Shown piece by piece: positions 1 to 7,744 of a stretch of 27,552 nt of DNA. Position numbers and translations under genes: made by a program. Position 1 is the first letter of the stretch, and every line of letters starts with the position of its first letter. This DNA comes from an uncultured Bacilli bacterium (GTDB lineage: Bacteria > Bacillota_I > Bacilli_A > ML615J-28 > CAG-698). The stretch covers positions 1 through 27,552 of the forward strand of contig CANQVW010000005.1 of assembly GCA_947627395.1 (NCBI GenBank), written 5' to 3'. The notes below the pieces were generated by a model that saw nothing but the letters and a program-made list of their open reading frames with translations, was not told where the DNA came from and did not search any database.

Positions 1-91
1 GGATCTGTTCTTCTTCTAAATAGCGAAGAACACCAATATAAGATAATCCTTTTATTCCTCCTCCTTGAAAAACAAGATTTACTGGTTGCAT
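1..91 (-). CDS. Patatin-like phospholipase, N-terminus only (runs off the window)
   Basis: Reading the minus strand from the ATG at 91 gives 30 residues beginning MQPVNLVFQGGGIKGLSYIG and continuing with VLRYLEEEQI to the window edge. The GGGIKG stretch is the glycine-rich oxyanion-hole motif that opens patatin-like serine acyl hydrolases, followed by the usual helix (GVLRYLEE). The family uses a Ser-Asp dyad in a GxSxG motif, which would lie beyond the window, so catalytic competence cannot be judged. A GGGTGA sequence 6 to 11 bases before the ATG is a modest ribosome binding site. The substrate is unknown; bacterial members act on lipids or acyl esters. Confidence 0.8.
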   Translation of the reverse strand, partial: MQPVNLVFQGGGIKGLSYIGVLRYLEEEQI

Positions 92-108
92 CTTTTTTCA
101 CCCAATTC

Positions 109-137
109 ATTATAATCTTATCTCTTCTTGATAAGAA
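109..137 (-). promoter_or_regulatory. Possible sigma-A promoter for the patatin-like gene
   Basis: On the minus strand a perfect TATAAT (114-109) lies 17 bases after a weak TTCTTA -35 (137-132). An inverted repeat CTTATC/GATAAG (117-122 and 130-135) sits across the spacer and part of the -35 and could be an operator. The -35 matches the consensus poorly, so the call rests on the -10 and on spacing to the gene. Confidence 0.4.
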
Positions 138-181
138 CAAAATATGAATAATATCTACTTTTTTATTTTCCCTATTCTTTT

Positions 182-214
182 AAAAAAGAATAGCTTTTAA
201 AGCTACTCCTTTTT
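182..214 (-). terminator. Rho-independent terminator of the pepV-trmB-M42-PfpI operon
   Basis: Downstream of the PfpI-like stop, the minus strand forms a long hairpin: AAAAAGGAGTAGCTTT pairs with AAGCTATTCTTTTTT (two G-U pairs), ending in a U run. It separates the operon from the patatin-like gene. Confidence 0.8.
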
Positions 215-224
215 AAATGTTATT

Positions 225-767
225 TTATTCACCACGAATTTGTTTGTAAATTTTATCTCTTTGCTTTTTTCCTTGAACTACTTCAATAATTGCAAGTGCA
301 AAATCAATAGAATAATACATGGATTTAGCTGTAATAAAAGGTAAGGAAATAACAACTCCATCGAGTGTTTTGTTTCCTTCTGTGATGGTTTCTTCACATC
401 CTGGAAAACAAGTATAAGAATGATTTTTAAAATATCCTCTCTTACCTATAAGTAATGGTGCTGCACAGATGCTACAAATCAGTTTCTTTTGTTCAACGAA
501 TTCATCAATTAATTGATCAATTCTAATGTCATGATTCAAAGTTTCTTTTACAGCTCTTCCACCAGGAAGAATTAAGAAATCAAAGGAAGATAAAGATATA
601 TCCTTTAAAAGAACAGGTAATGTGAGTTCATGTCCTGATTGAGTGATAATATTTTTTTGATCTAATCCGCAACAAACAACTTCAACTCCACTTCTTCTTA
701 GAACATCTACTGTTGCTAACCCTTCAACATCTTCAAATCCTGATACCATGATAATTAATGCTTTCAT
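225..767 (-). CDS. DJ-1/PfpI family protein (YajL/ThiJ-like)
   Basis: This 180-residue protein has the length and fold signature of the DJ-1/PfpI superfamily. The N-terminus MKALIIMVSGFEDVE carries the conserved acidic residue (Glu15) that, in DJ-1, contacts the reactive cysteine. The nucleophile-elbow cysteine is Cys101 in SICAAP, and LILPGG near residue 66-70 is the usual strand before it. Family members are oxidative-stress chaperones, glyoxalase-like enzymes or deglycases; sequence alone does not decide between these. It starts 4 bases after the M42 peptidase stop with GGAGAATAAATTC before the ATG, so it is the last gene of the pepV operon and is followed by a strong terminator. Confidence 0.9.
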   Translation of the reverse strand: MKALIIMVSGFEDVEGLATVDVLRRSGVEVVCCGLDQKNIITQSGHELTLPVLLKDISLSSFDFLILPGGRAVKETLNHDIRIDQLIDEFVEQKKLICSICAAPLLIGKRGYFKNHSYTCFPGCEETITEGNKTLDGVVISLPFITAKSMYYSIDFALAIIEVVQGKKQRDKIYKQIRGE

Positions 768-771
768 GAAT

Positions 772-1833
772 TTATTCTCCTTTCAATTCTTTTAATTTTT
801 TCATATCAAATGTTTTGATGATTTCTAAAGCCATGTCTTTTACGGCTTTCATGTCATCAACATGAATCATAGATGCAGTGGTATGAATGTATCTACCTGG
901 AAGTCCAAGAGTTGTTGATAAAGTTCCTTTGCCTGCATACTGTGAAGCCGCTGCATCTGTTCCACCTAAAGACAAAAATTCTTGATGAGGAATTTTCTTT
1001 TGATTTGCAAGTTCTAAGAAATAGGAATGTAAGGATGGATTCATTATACATCTTGGATCATAATATCGTACTAAGAATCCTTTTCCTAATGCACTTGAAG
1101 ATTTTCCTTGTACTTTCATAAAATCTGTTGCTGGAGATACATCAATCGCAATAAATAAGTCTGGTTGTATCATTTGGGATGCTACTGTTGCTCCACGTAA
1201 ACCAACTTCTTCTTGAACAGTTGCTCCACAGATGACTGTATTTGGGTGCTTAATGTTTTGTAGTTCTTTCATGATTTCTAAACACATTCCAACACCAAAA
1301 CGATCATCCCAAGCTTTGGATACAATCTTTTTATGATCTTCAGTAAAATAGAATGAATTACAAGAAACCACTTGTTGACCAATAGATACACCCATTTTTT
1401 GAGCATGTTCTTTAGAATCAGCACCGATATCTAATACTAAATCTTCCATGGTAATACTTTTCTTTTCTTGTCCTCTCGTTAAATGAGGAGGGATAGCACC
1501 AATAACACCACGAATAGTTTTATTTTCTTCAATCACAATTTCCATGTTTTGCGAAAGATATACTTCAGGATTAATGCCCCCAATTGGTTGAAGTTCAATC
1601 ATTCCTTGAGGAGTAATCCCAACCACCATAAAACCAACTTCATCCATATGTCCAGCGAACATAATAGTGGGTCCGTCTCCTTTTTTAACACCAAAGATTC
1701 CCCCTAATTTATCTTGAATGATTTCATCACTATATGGTTCTAATTTAGAACGTACAAACTTTTTGATGGTGGATTCATGTCCTGCAATACCCGGCATTTG
1801 CAATAATGTTTCATATAATTCATATTTTTTCAT
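772..1833 (-). CDS. M42 family metallo-aminopeptidase
   Basis: A 353-residue M42 (glutamyl aminopeptidase/tetrahedral aminopeptidase) protein. Expected di-metal ligands are present: His62 and Asp64 in GHMDEVGF, bridging Asp176 in WDDRFG, catalytic Glu208 and ligand Glu209 in VQEEVGLRGA, Asp231 in AIDVSPATD, and His317 in RYIHTTA. It would act in the cytoplasm on peptides released by the proteolytic machinery. I start at the ATG at 1833 and not at the upstream ATG at 1914, because GAGGTTAAAA precedes it and family members begin about here; the longer reading would add 27 unrelated residues over trmB. It overlaps the 3' end of trmB by 14 bases, implying translational coupling. Confidence 0.92.
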   Translation of the reverse strand: MKKYELYETLLQMPGIAGHESTIKKFVRSKLEPYSDEIIQDKLGGIFGVKKGDGPTIMFAGHMDEVGFMVVGITPQGMIELQPIGGINPEVYLSQNMEIVIEENKTIRGVIGAIPPHLTRGQEKKSITMEDLVLDIGADSKEHAQKMGVSIGQQVVSCNSFYFTEDHKKIVSKAWDDRFGVGMCLEIMKELQNIKHPNTVICGATVQEEVGLRGATVASQMIQPDLFIAIDVSPATDFMKVQGKSSSALGKGFLVRYYDPRCIMNPSLHSYFLELANQKKIPHQEFLSLGGTDAAASQYAGKGTLSTTLGLPGRYIHTTASMIHVDDMKAVKDMALEIIKTFDMKKLKELKGE

Positions 1834-2461
1834 TTTTAACCTCGATAAAATAAATTGGATTTCCCTTTTGAATAAATTTATCTTCATATTCTGTTGTGAT
1901 AACATCCTCTTCATCTTCGTGTAAATTTAAACTAATCTTTGAAATCATAAAGCCAGCATGAACAAATTCTAATAAACTATATTCAAATAAATGTCTATTA
2001 TCTGTTTTCATTTCAATGGCTTTATTTTGTTTAAGTCTACTTTTGTAAGAAGATAAAAGGGTTTGATTGGTTAATCTTCTTTTTGCATGACGTGTTTTAG
2101 GCCAAGGGTCACTAAAATTTAAATAGATTCCATCTAACTCATTTTCTTCAAAATATTGATCTAATAAAAAAGCATCCACTGGTAAAAAAATGACATTTGG
2201 AAGTTCATTTTCCTCCATTTTTTGAACAGCACGAATTAAAACACTTTGTTCTTTTTCGATTCCTATATAGTTTATATTGGGATTTCTTCTTGCTAATTCT
2301 AAAATGAAGTTTCCTTTTCCCATTCCTATTTCTAAGAAAATAGGAGAATCATTTTGAAATACTTCTTTCCACTTCCCACAAAATTCTTCTGGATGAAATA
2401 AAACATATTTTGGATGTTGATGTAATATTTCTTCAGCTTGTTTTATTTTTCTTAATCTCAT
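1820..2461 (-). CDS. trmB: tRNA (guanine-N7-)-methyltransferase
   Basis: 213 residues, the normal length for TrmB, which uses S-adenosylmethionine to make m7G46 in the variable loop of many tRNAs. The SAM-binding motif EIGMGKG is at 44-50, and the diagnostic SDPWPKTRHAKRRL block is at 117-130. The start codon follows the pepV stop by a single base, with AGGAAAG as ribosome binding site inside the pepV end, and the 3' end overlaps the M42 peptidase gene. It stops with TGA, which shows the standard code. Confidence 0.96.
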   Translation of the reverse strand: MRLRKIKQAEEILHQHPKYVLFHPEEFCGKWKEVFQNDSPIFLEIGMGKGNFILELARRNPNINYIGIEKEQSVLIRAVQKMEENELPNVIFLPVDAFLLDQYFEENELDGIYLNFSDPWPKTRHAKRRLTNQTLLSSYKSRLKQNKAIEMKTDNRHLFEYSLLEFVHAGFMISKISLNLHEDEEDVITTEYEDKFIQKGNPIYFIEVKNEKI

Positions 2462-2462
2462 A

Positions 2463-3803
2463 TTACTTTCCTAATTCTAGAATTGCGGAAGCATAGATGG
2501 CCATGGATTTCAAGAAATCAGAGATAAGAATATATTCATCCACTTGATGAACAACATCTTCACGATTTGGAAACATTGGGCCAAAGGCAACTGCTTTGGC
2601 AAGTGATCTTGCATAAGTTCCACCCCCTATGGTCATCATAGGTGTTTGGGTATCTTGCGTATATTGGATATACGCTTGATGCAAGATATGAACCTCAGGA
2701 TCATTTGGATTGACATAGTGAGGTTTGCTATCACTGATTACTTCCAGGTGAATATGATAAGGTTGAGCTAATTTCTTAATTTTTTCAAGATTTTCTTTTA
2801 CATTCCAATGGATTGGGTATCTTAAGTTGATGCCAATTTTACCCTGTTCTTTTTTTAGATCAAAGACAGCAACATTCATGGTCAATTCTTTCATTTCCGG
2901 ATCATAAAAATCAATTCCTAAATCTTTCCCACGATCATTCATTAAATATTTTTCGGTAAATTCTAATAAAGGATGATGGGCAATTTGGTTACAAAATGTT
3001 GCTAAACGTAGAGCAGCATTTTCTCCTTTTTCTGGTTGCATTCCGTGTGCTCTTTTTCCATACATAATGATTTGATTTTGATTCATTTCTCCACGATAAT
3101 GATGTTCTTTGATATAGGATTCATAAAGGGAAGATTTTTCTTTCAACACAACTGTCGCTTTTTCAGGAACAACATTATAACGATCCCCTGAAGTAAAAGA
3201 TAGGATATTATTTTCTTCATATTGTGCTGTTAAATCAAAGGATAAAATTCCTTTTTCACCATAAATTAATGGAAAATCAGCATCAGGTGAAAAAGCAAAA
3301 TCAGGTGTTTTTTCAACTTCTAAATAACGTTTAATTCCTCTTGAAGACGTTTCTTCATCCGTACCTAAAATCAAACGAATTTTTTTGTGTAAAACAATTC
3401 CCGCATCTTTAATAGCTTTCATTGCATAAAGACTACTAATGACAGCTCCTTTATCATCTAAGGCTCCTCTTGCATACAATTTATCTTGAATCAGGGTGGG
3501 TTCAAAAGGAGGATTTGTCCAACCTTCTCCTGCTGGGACAACATCTAAATGAGCTAAGATGCCAATCACTTCATCTCCTTCTCCAAATTCAATATGTCCT
3601 GCAACATGGTCAACATCTTTAACTTTAAATCCCATTTTTTTACCTAAGTTTAAGACATATTCCAAAGCTTTTACTAAATTTTCTCCAAAGGGTGCTTCAG
3701 ATACTTCTGGTTGTTCGACTAGAACTGTATTAATACGAAGTAACCCTTCTAAATCCTTCAACATTTCTTCTCGATGCTCATTTGCATATTTTTCAAAATT
3801 CAT
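2463..3803 (-). CDS. pepV: Dipeptidase PepV (M20 family Xaa-His dipeptidase)
   Basis: 446 residues, close to PepV of lactic acid bacteria. Zinc ligands and catalytic residues are in order: His85 and Asp87 in AHLDVVPAGEGW, Asp117 in GALDDKGA, Glu150 and Glu151 in GTDEETSS, and Asp174 in SPDADFPLIYGEKG. The C-terminal His region is also present (ATIGGGTYAR-like segment, EDVVHQVDEY). It cleaves a broad range of dipeptides in the cytoplasm. The ATG at 3803 is preceded by AAAAAAGGAGTATCAAT, and an extended -10 promoter lies just upstream. It is the first gene of a four-gene minus-strand operon. Confidence 0.95.
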   Translation of the reverse strand: MNFEKYANEHREEMLKDLEGLLRINTVLVEQPEVSEAPFGENLVKALEYVLNLGKKMGFKVKDVDHVAGHIEFGEGDEVIGILAHLDVVPAGEGWTNPPFEPTLIQDKLYARGALDDKGAVISSLYAMKAIKDAGIVLHKKIRLILGTDEETSSRGIKRYLEVEKTPDFAFSPDADFPLIYGEKGILSFDLTAQYEENNILSFTSGDRYNVVPEKATVVLKEKSSLYESYIKEHHYRGEMNQNQIIMYGKRAHGMQPEKGENAALRLATFCNQIAHHPLLEFTEKYLMNDRGKDLGIDFYDPEMKELTMNVAVFDLKKEQGKIGINLRYPIHWNVKENLEKIKKLAQPYHIHLEVISDSKPHYVNPNDPEVHILHQAYIQYTQDTQTPMMTIGGGTYARSLAKAVAFGPMFPNREDVVHQVDEYILISDFLKSMAIYASAILELGK

Positions 3804-3828
3804 ATTGATACTCCTTTTTTACATTTCT

Positions 3829-3857
3829 ATTTTACCATATTTTTCCCAATTTGTCAT
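3829..3857 (-). promoter_or_regulatory. Sigma-A promoter of the pepV operon
   Basis: Minus strand ATGACA (3857-3852), 17-base spacer, TAAAAT (3834-3829) with the extended TGG immediately before it. It lies about 25 bases before the pepV start codon. Confidence 0.7.
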
Positions 3858-4017
3858 CGGTTATGTTGATTAAGTTTTTTATTTATGATTATTTTAAGAT
3901 CATCTAAACCATCAGTAATATTTGCTAGATATTATAAAATCCCTGATCATCTGTCTCTTGTTTTCTTTCACATGCAACTGCCTCTTTGTTTAAATATAAC
4001 ATCATCTATTTTATTTT
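3858..4017. other. Gene-free stretch with a possible coding relic
   Basis: No intact gene of reasonable length. On the minus strand, a 26-codon reading from ATG at 4005 to a TAG at 3925 is followed, after a change of frame, by about 23 further codons (ending NKKLNQHNR then TGA near 3857). It has no ribosome binding site. This may be a decayed gene or chance; I lean to chance or a very old relic. Confidence 0.2.
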
Positions 4018-4019
4018 TT

Positions 4020-4048
4020 GTATCATTTCATGATAAATGGAAATACTA
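4020..4048 (+). promoter_or_regulatory. Possible sigma-G (forespore) promoter of sspI
   Basis: TTGTATC (4018-4024) lies 17 bases before AATACTA (4042-4048). These resemble the sigma-G boxes TGAATA and CATACTA, each with mismatches. The position, 30 bases before the sspI start, fits. Called mainly because ssp genes are sigma-G dependent in Bacillus. Confidence 0.4.
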
Positions 4049-4077
4049 ATTTTATAGTTCATATAAGGAGGATTCAT

Positions 4078-4284
4078 ATGAATTTAAATATTCGTCAAGC
4101 TGTTCAAAAGAATTTATGTGGTTTAGATGGCTCATCTATTCGCTCAACTATTGAAGATGCAATTCAAACACAAGAGGACAAAGTTTTGCCTGGATTAGGA
4201 GTAATGTTTGAAGCATTATGGAAAAGAGCAACTGAACAAGATAGACAAGTGATTTTAAATTATTTATCATCTGAATTTAAATAA
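4078..4284 (+). CDS. sspI: Small acid-soluble spore protein SspI family
   Basis: 68 residues beginning MNLNIRQAVQKNLCGLDGSS. It contains the family core: DAIQTQEDKVLPGLGVMFE, closely matching the DAIQSGEEKMLPGLGVLFE stretch I recall from B. subtilis SspI, followed by a WKRATEQDRQ helix. SspI is a minor SASP packaged in the spore core and made only in the forespore. The ATG at 4078 is chosen because AAGGAGGATTCAT precedes it directly; the in-frame ATG 20 codons upstream has no such site and would add unrelated residues. The gene stands alone between pepV and the convergent tkt, with its own terminator. It is the clearest evidence that the host sporulates. Confidence 0.9.
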   Translation: MNLNIRQAVQKNLCGLDGSSIRSTIEDAIQTQEDKVLPGLGVMFEALWKRATEQDRQVILNYLSSEFK

Positions 4285-4285
4285 G

Positions 4286-4327
4286 AAAAAGCGATACATT
4301 TCCATTTGAGTAGAATGTATCGTTTTT
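4286..4327. terminator. Bidirectional terminator between sspI and tkt
   Basis: AAAAAGCGATACATT (4286-4300) pairs with AATGTATCGTTTTT (4314-4327) around a 13-base loop. A/T tracts on both sides let it serve sspI on the plus strand and tkt on the minus strand. Confidence 0.85.
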
Positions 4328-4332
4328 ATATT

Positions 4333-6321
4333 CTATTTCACATATCGAATAAAATCAACCTTTTCTAACTTTAAAAATTCATTTGCTATTTTTTCTGGTT
4401 TAAAACCATACGCTTCAATCACGACTGGACCCGGAGCACTTTTACCAAATTTTTGAATGCCATAAACGGCACCAAAGCATCCAACAAATGAATAGTAATG
4501 AGCAGCCTCACTCATTTCAATTGCCATTTTACGTGATACGTAACTTGGCAAGATTTCTTCTTGATATTCTTTGGATTGTTGTTGGAATAAATAAATGGAA
4601 GGCATGGAAACTACGCGAATGTGATATCCTTTGTTTTCTAGGATTTCTTTTGTCTTTAAAGCGACAATCACTTCAGATCCAGATGCAATCAAAATACCAT
4701 CTAAAGTTTTATCATTTTCCTTGGAAACAATATAAGCTCCTTTAGAAACGTTGGTCTTTTCTTTTTCAATAATAGTTGGTAAATTTTGTCTGGATAATAC
4801 CAAAACAGTTGGTGTTGTTTTACTTTGCATTGCTATGATATAAGCTTCTCTTGTTTCATTGGCATCACATGGACGTATGACATTCACATTTGGAATGGAG
4901 CGAAGCATTGTTAAATGTTCAATAGGGTGATGGGTTGGACCATCTTCTCCCACAGCAATCGAATCATGTGAAAAAATATAAATGACAGGCAACTTACTTA
5001 AAGCTGACATACGAACAGCAGGTTTTAAATAATCTGAGAAAGCAAAGAAGCTAGAACAAAATGGTCTTAATTGGTGTAATGCCATTCCATTACATATGGC
5101 TGCCATGGCATGTTCTCGAACACCAAAACAAATGTTTCTACCTAAACGATTTTCTTTCGTGAACATTTCTCCTTCACATTGTGCCATGGTACTACTTGCA
5201 AGATCTGCTGATCCTCCAATCAACCCTAAATGATGTTGACTGATTTCTTTTAATAATATTCCTCCTGATTTTCTTGTAGGTTGATTACAATCTAAAGAAA
5301 AGTAAGTTAAAATTTGATCATATGGAATTGTGAAATCATCCTTCATTACATGATTAAACTCTTCTTTTTGTTCCTTTGGGCAAAGTTCAAGATTTTCTAG
5401 CCATTTTTGATAAGATGCATTTCCTCTTTTTTGGAAAGTTTGTTGATAAAAGGCATAAACTTCTTTTGGAATATCAAAGGCATTTCCGCCAAAGGTTTCT
5501 CTCATTTCCAATACTTCATCATGTGGTAAAGGGGCACCATGTACTTTAGCTGTTCCTTCATTTTTTCTTCCATAACCAATAATGGTTTTAATTTCAATCA
5601 TCGTTGGTTTATGATTTTTTTGCGCTTTTAAAATGGCCTTTTCAATCGAATCACAATCATTTCCATCTTTTACCAAATCATAATCCCATCCCATGGATTC
5701 ATATTTTTCTTTTGAATTTTCTGAATTACATGCATCTACTGGGCCATCTAACTGAATATCATTGGAATCATATAAGACAATCAGTTTAGATAATCCTAAA
5801 TGGCCTGCTAGAGAAAAAGCTTCTTGGCTTAATCCTTCTTGAATATCCCCATCACCACAAAGTACATATGTATAATGATCAATGATATTGGGATATTTGG
5901 CACGTAAATATTCTTCAGCTAAAGCAAGTCCTACTCCTTGAGCAACTCCTTGTCCTAAGGGTCCTGTGGTTGCATCAATTCCTGGAGTAACTCCATATTC
6001 TGGATGACCTGGTGTAATACTTCCAAAACTACGAAAACTTTTTAAATCATCTGTTGTTATTTTATATCCACATAAATGTAATATTGTATAAATTAATGCG
6101 GAACCATGACCTGCAGATAAAACAAAGCGGTCACGATTGTACCATTGATTATTTTCTGGTGTTGCTTGAATGATTCTTGTATATAAAGTATGTAAAATAG
6201 CAGCCGCACCAATGGCCATTCCTGGATGTCCTGATTTTGCTTTGTCGATTTCTTCGGCACAAAGCATTCGAATGGAATTAATGCTCAATTCATCTATGGT
6301 ACTATTTTTCTTCTTTTCCAT
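4333..6321 (-). CDS. tkt: Transketolase
   Basis: 662 residues, full length. It begins with the usual SINSIRML and KSGHPGMAIGAA segment. The thiamine-diphosphate motif is LCGDGDIQEG, ending at the LIVLYDSNDIQLDG strand. The pyrimidine domain carries FSSFFAFSDYLKPAVRMSAL and the signature FSHDSIAVGEDGPTHHPIEH. The C-terminal domain ends in GPVVIEAYGF. It moves two-carbon units in the non-oxidative pentose phosphate pathway. AATGGAGGAAATCA precedes the ATG, and the start overlaps by 20 bases the end of the EIIB-like gene, so both are expected to be co-transcribed and coupled in translation. Confidence 0.97.
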   Translation of the reverse strand: MEKKKNSTIDELSINSIRMLCAEEIDKAKSGHPGMAIGAAAILHTLYTRIIQATPENNQWYNRDRFVLSAGHGSALIYTILHLCGYKITTDDLKSFRSFGSITPGHPEYGVTPGIDATTGPLGQGVAQGVGLALAEEYLRAKYPNIIDHYTYVLCGDGDIQEGLSQEAFSLAGHLGLSKLIVLYDSNDIQLDGPVDACNSENSKEKYESMGWDYDLVKDGNDCDSIEKAILKAQKNHKPTMIEIKTIIGYGRKNEGTAKVHGAPLPHDEVLEMRETFGGNAFDIPKEVYAFYQQTFQKRGNASYQKWLENLELCPKEQKEEFNHVMKDDFTIPYDQILTYFSLDCNQPTRKSGGILLKEISQHHLGLIGGSADLASSTMAQCEGEMFTKENRLGRNICFGVREHAMAAICNGMALHQLRPFCSSFFAFSDYLKPAVRMSALSKLPVIYIFSHDSIAVGEDGPTHHPIEHLTMLRSIPNVNVIRPCDANETREAYIIAMQSKTTPTVLVLSRQNLPTIIEKEKTNVSKGAYIVSKENDKTLDGILIASGSEVIVALKTKEILENKGYHIRVVSMPSIYLFQQQSKEYQEEILPSYVSRKMAIEMSEAAHYYSFVGCFGAVYGIQKFGKSAPGPVVIEAYGFKPEKIANEFLKLEKVDFIRYVK

Positions 6322-6700
6322 TGATTTCCTCCATTAAGATTTGATAAACTTTATCTGGCTCCTGATAAGAACATTTAACCTGATTCCCAACTAAGTAAAC
6401 ACTATTTGCTCCTAGTGATTTTAATTTTTCCGGATTCACTTTTTCAATGTCTTTGACTTCGACTGTAACACGTGACATTTCCATCGTTACATGAAGAATA
6501 TTCTCTTCACCATAAGCCATTAGGAATTGATTTTTTGTTTCTTTATTTTTATCTTTTGCAAGAGGATCCCCTTTATATTGACGCATAACCTTAATTTTTT
6601 TCACTAAGGCAATGATAAAAGCTACGATTGCTAAAAGTAAAATCGGTACAACCGTACAAAGTACAATAATCACATCTGATATTTTTGCTCCAATGAACAT
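6302..6700 (-). CDS. Membrane-anchored PTS EIIB-like protein lacking the phosphorylated cysteine
   Basis: 132 residues. One N-terminal membrane helix (about 9-33) is followed by a basic/linker stretch and a domain from about 57 to 127 that follows glucose-type EIIB closely: GEENILHVTMEMSRVTVEV matches the family GGKENIxxLDACITRLRVxV, then LKSLGANSVYLVGNQVKCSY matches LGAxGVxxVGNxxQxIFG. At the position of the phosphorylated Cys there is Glu74, and the second Arg of TRLR is Thr79. It therefore cannot be a normal phosphocarrier. I start at the ATG at 6700; the GTG at 6745 falls inside the promoter. The 3' end overlaps tkt by 20 bases. A scaffold or sensing role is inference. Confidence 0.75.
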   Translation of the reverse strand: MFIGAKISDVIIVLCTVVPILLLAIVAFIIALVKKIKVMRQYKGDPLAKDKNKETKNQFLMAYGEENILHVTMEMSRVTVEVKDIEKVNPEKLKSLGANSVYLVGNQVKCSYQEPDKVYQILMEEINGKEEK

Positions 6701-6733
6701 AATTTGCCACTTCCATTTCTTATATGTTAATTT

Positions 6734-6742
6734 ATTATACCA
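6734..6742 (-). promoter_or_regulatory. Extended -10 promoter of the EIIB-like/tkt operon
   Basis: TGGTATAAT on the minus strand, 34 bases before the ATG at 6700. No good -35 is visible, as is common with extended -10 promoters. It also overlaps the GTG codon at 6745-6743, arguing against that start. Confidence 0.6.
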
Positions 6743-6781
6743 CACTTATTTTATTTTTCATATATGAAAAAAAGAAAAACG

Positions 6782-6810
6782 TTCACAAATTTTATTTTTT
6801 GATGTATAAT
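6782..6810 (+). promoter_or_regulatory. Sigma-A promoter of the GNAT gene
   Basis: TTCACA (6782-6787), 17-base spacer, perfect TATAAT (6805-6810). It is 20 bases before the GNAT start codon and divergent from the EIIB-like/tkt promoter. Confidence 0.75.
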
Positions 6811-6830
6811 AAATCAAAGTGAGGAAAAAA

Positions 6831-7244
6831 ATGATTGAAATTAAAGAATGTATTTATAAGAATGAACTGATTGATGCTTATAAAATTCGTAAAAAAGTTT
6901 TTATTGATGAACAACATGTATCCTATGAAGATGAATTTGATTTAATAGATGATCATTGTGATATCTACATTGCTTATTTGGAGGATAAAGCCATTGGTAC
7001 ACTTCGAGTGAAAAGCATTCCTGAAGGAATTAAATTGCAAAGAGTTTGTGTATTAAAAGAATATCGTATGAAGCATATTGCATCCTTATTGATAGAACAT
7101 GTTTTTAAGAAATATCCTCATTCGATATTTATGGTTGATGCACAATTACAGGCGATTCCATTTTATCAAAAATTAGGATTTGAAGAACAAGGAGATATTT
7201 TCTTAGATGCCAATATAGAACATAAAAAAATGTATAAAAAATAA
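6831..7244 (+). CDS. GNAT family N-acetyltransferase (YjcF-like)
   Basis: 137 residues with a single GNAT fold. The N-terminus IRKKVFIDEQHVSYEDEFDLID matches the RxxVFxxEQ start of the YjcF/ElaA-type subgroup. The strand IGTLRVKS leads to the acetyl-CoA pyrophosphate loop LQRVCVLKEYRMKHIASLL (an R/Q-x-x-R/K-x-x-x variant at about 72-80), and IPFYQKLGFEEQGDIFLD is the C-terminal motif. The acceptor is unknown. The ATG at 6831 is used because GTGAGG just upstream is the ribosome binding site, which makes the GTG at 6819 part of that site. The gene is monocistronic. Confidence 0.88.
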   Translation: MIEIKECIYKNELIDAYKIRKKVFIDEQHVSYEDEFDLIDDHCDIYIAYLEDKAIGTLRVKSIPEGIKLQRVCVLKEYRMKHIASLLIEHVFKKYPHSIFMVDAQLQAIPFYQKLGFEEQGDIFLDANIEHKKMYKK

Positions 7245-7274
7245 ACTCTACTCAAATATAAAGTAGAGTTTTTT
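7243..7274 (+). terminator. Terminator of the GNAT gene
   Basis: AAACTCTAC (7243-7251) pairs with GTAGAGTTT (7263-7271), followed by a T run. Confidence 0.85.
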
Positions 7275-7301
7275 GAAAAAGAAATTTATGTTTTTAACTA
7301 T

Positions 7302-7327
7302 ACCATTTTCCTTTTCATTCATATATT
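7302..7327 (+). promoter_or_regulatory. Candidate sigma-K (mother cell) promoter of the CotZ-like gene
   Basis: AC at 7302-7303, 16 bases, then CATATATT at 7320-7327, matching the sigma-K pattern AC-N16/17-CATAnnnT. No sigma-A boxes are seen. Placement 22 bases before the start codon fits a late coat gene, but the motif is short. Confidence 0.5.
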
Positions 7328-7348
7328 AGGATGAGAGGAGGTGAAAAG

Positions 7349-7744
7349 ATGGCTTGTGAAAGAATGAATTCAACTTCTTCAACAAGAAATACAAATTATA
7401 TTTTAGATTCTATTAAACGTATCGACCAATTACAAAAAGAAGTTTTATTAGAAAATACAACCACAGGATGCGATGGTCCATTAATTAGTCGTTTATATGA
7501 TACTAAACCTGTTTCCTTTGGTTTATGTAATGGAAATAGACTTTCCGCATATGTAGGTTATACTGGCGGTACTACAGAATTGTTTAGAATTGAGGAAGTT
7601 CGTGGAACAGATGTTGTTCTTCGTCTTTTAGTCAATACGGAAGGAACAATTACATGTACTGAATATACTTGTATTTTGGATACAAATTGTTGCTGCAGTA
7701 TGCAATGCTTTGAACCAGTTAACTGTGGTATATTAGATATCTAA
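7349..7744 (+). CDS. Spore coat protein, CotY/CotZ family
   Basis: 131 residues with ten cysteines (3, 41, 60, 103, 108, 114, 115, 116, 120, 126). This is the Cys-rich pattern of CotY/CotZ, crust and outer-coat proteins of Bacillus that assemble into disulfide-linked sheets. The segment VSFGLCNGNRLSAYVG and the late CTEYTC...CCCSMQCFEPVNCG block are typical. The N-terminal helix (about 17-36) carries DSIKRIDQLQKEV. I use the ATG at 7349, eight bases after AGGAGGTG; the ATG at 7331 lies ahead of that site. It converges with the CotO-like gene, overlapping its stop by four bases, with no terminator between them. Confidence 0.82.
   Translation: MACERMNSTSSTRNTNYILDSIKRIDQLQKEVLLENTTTGCDGPLISRLYDTKPVSFGLCNGNRLSAYVGYTGGTTELFRIEEVRGTDVVLRLLVNTEGTITCTEYTCILDTNCCCSMQCFEPVNCGILDI

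Noticed and set aside
873..1121. Plus-strand frames opposite the M42 peptidase and other core genes
   Set aside because: Antisense to conserved genes, lacking ribosome binding sites.
1834..1914. Longer start for the M42 peptidase at ATG 1914
   Set aside because: It would overlap trmB much further, has no ribosome binding site, and the added 27 residues do not belong to the family; the ATG at 1833 has GAGG at correct distance.
6701..6745. GTG start at 6745 for the EIIB-like protein
   Set aside because: The codon overlaps the extended -10 TGGTATAAT, so it would lie upstream of the transcription start.
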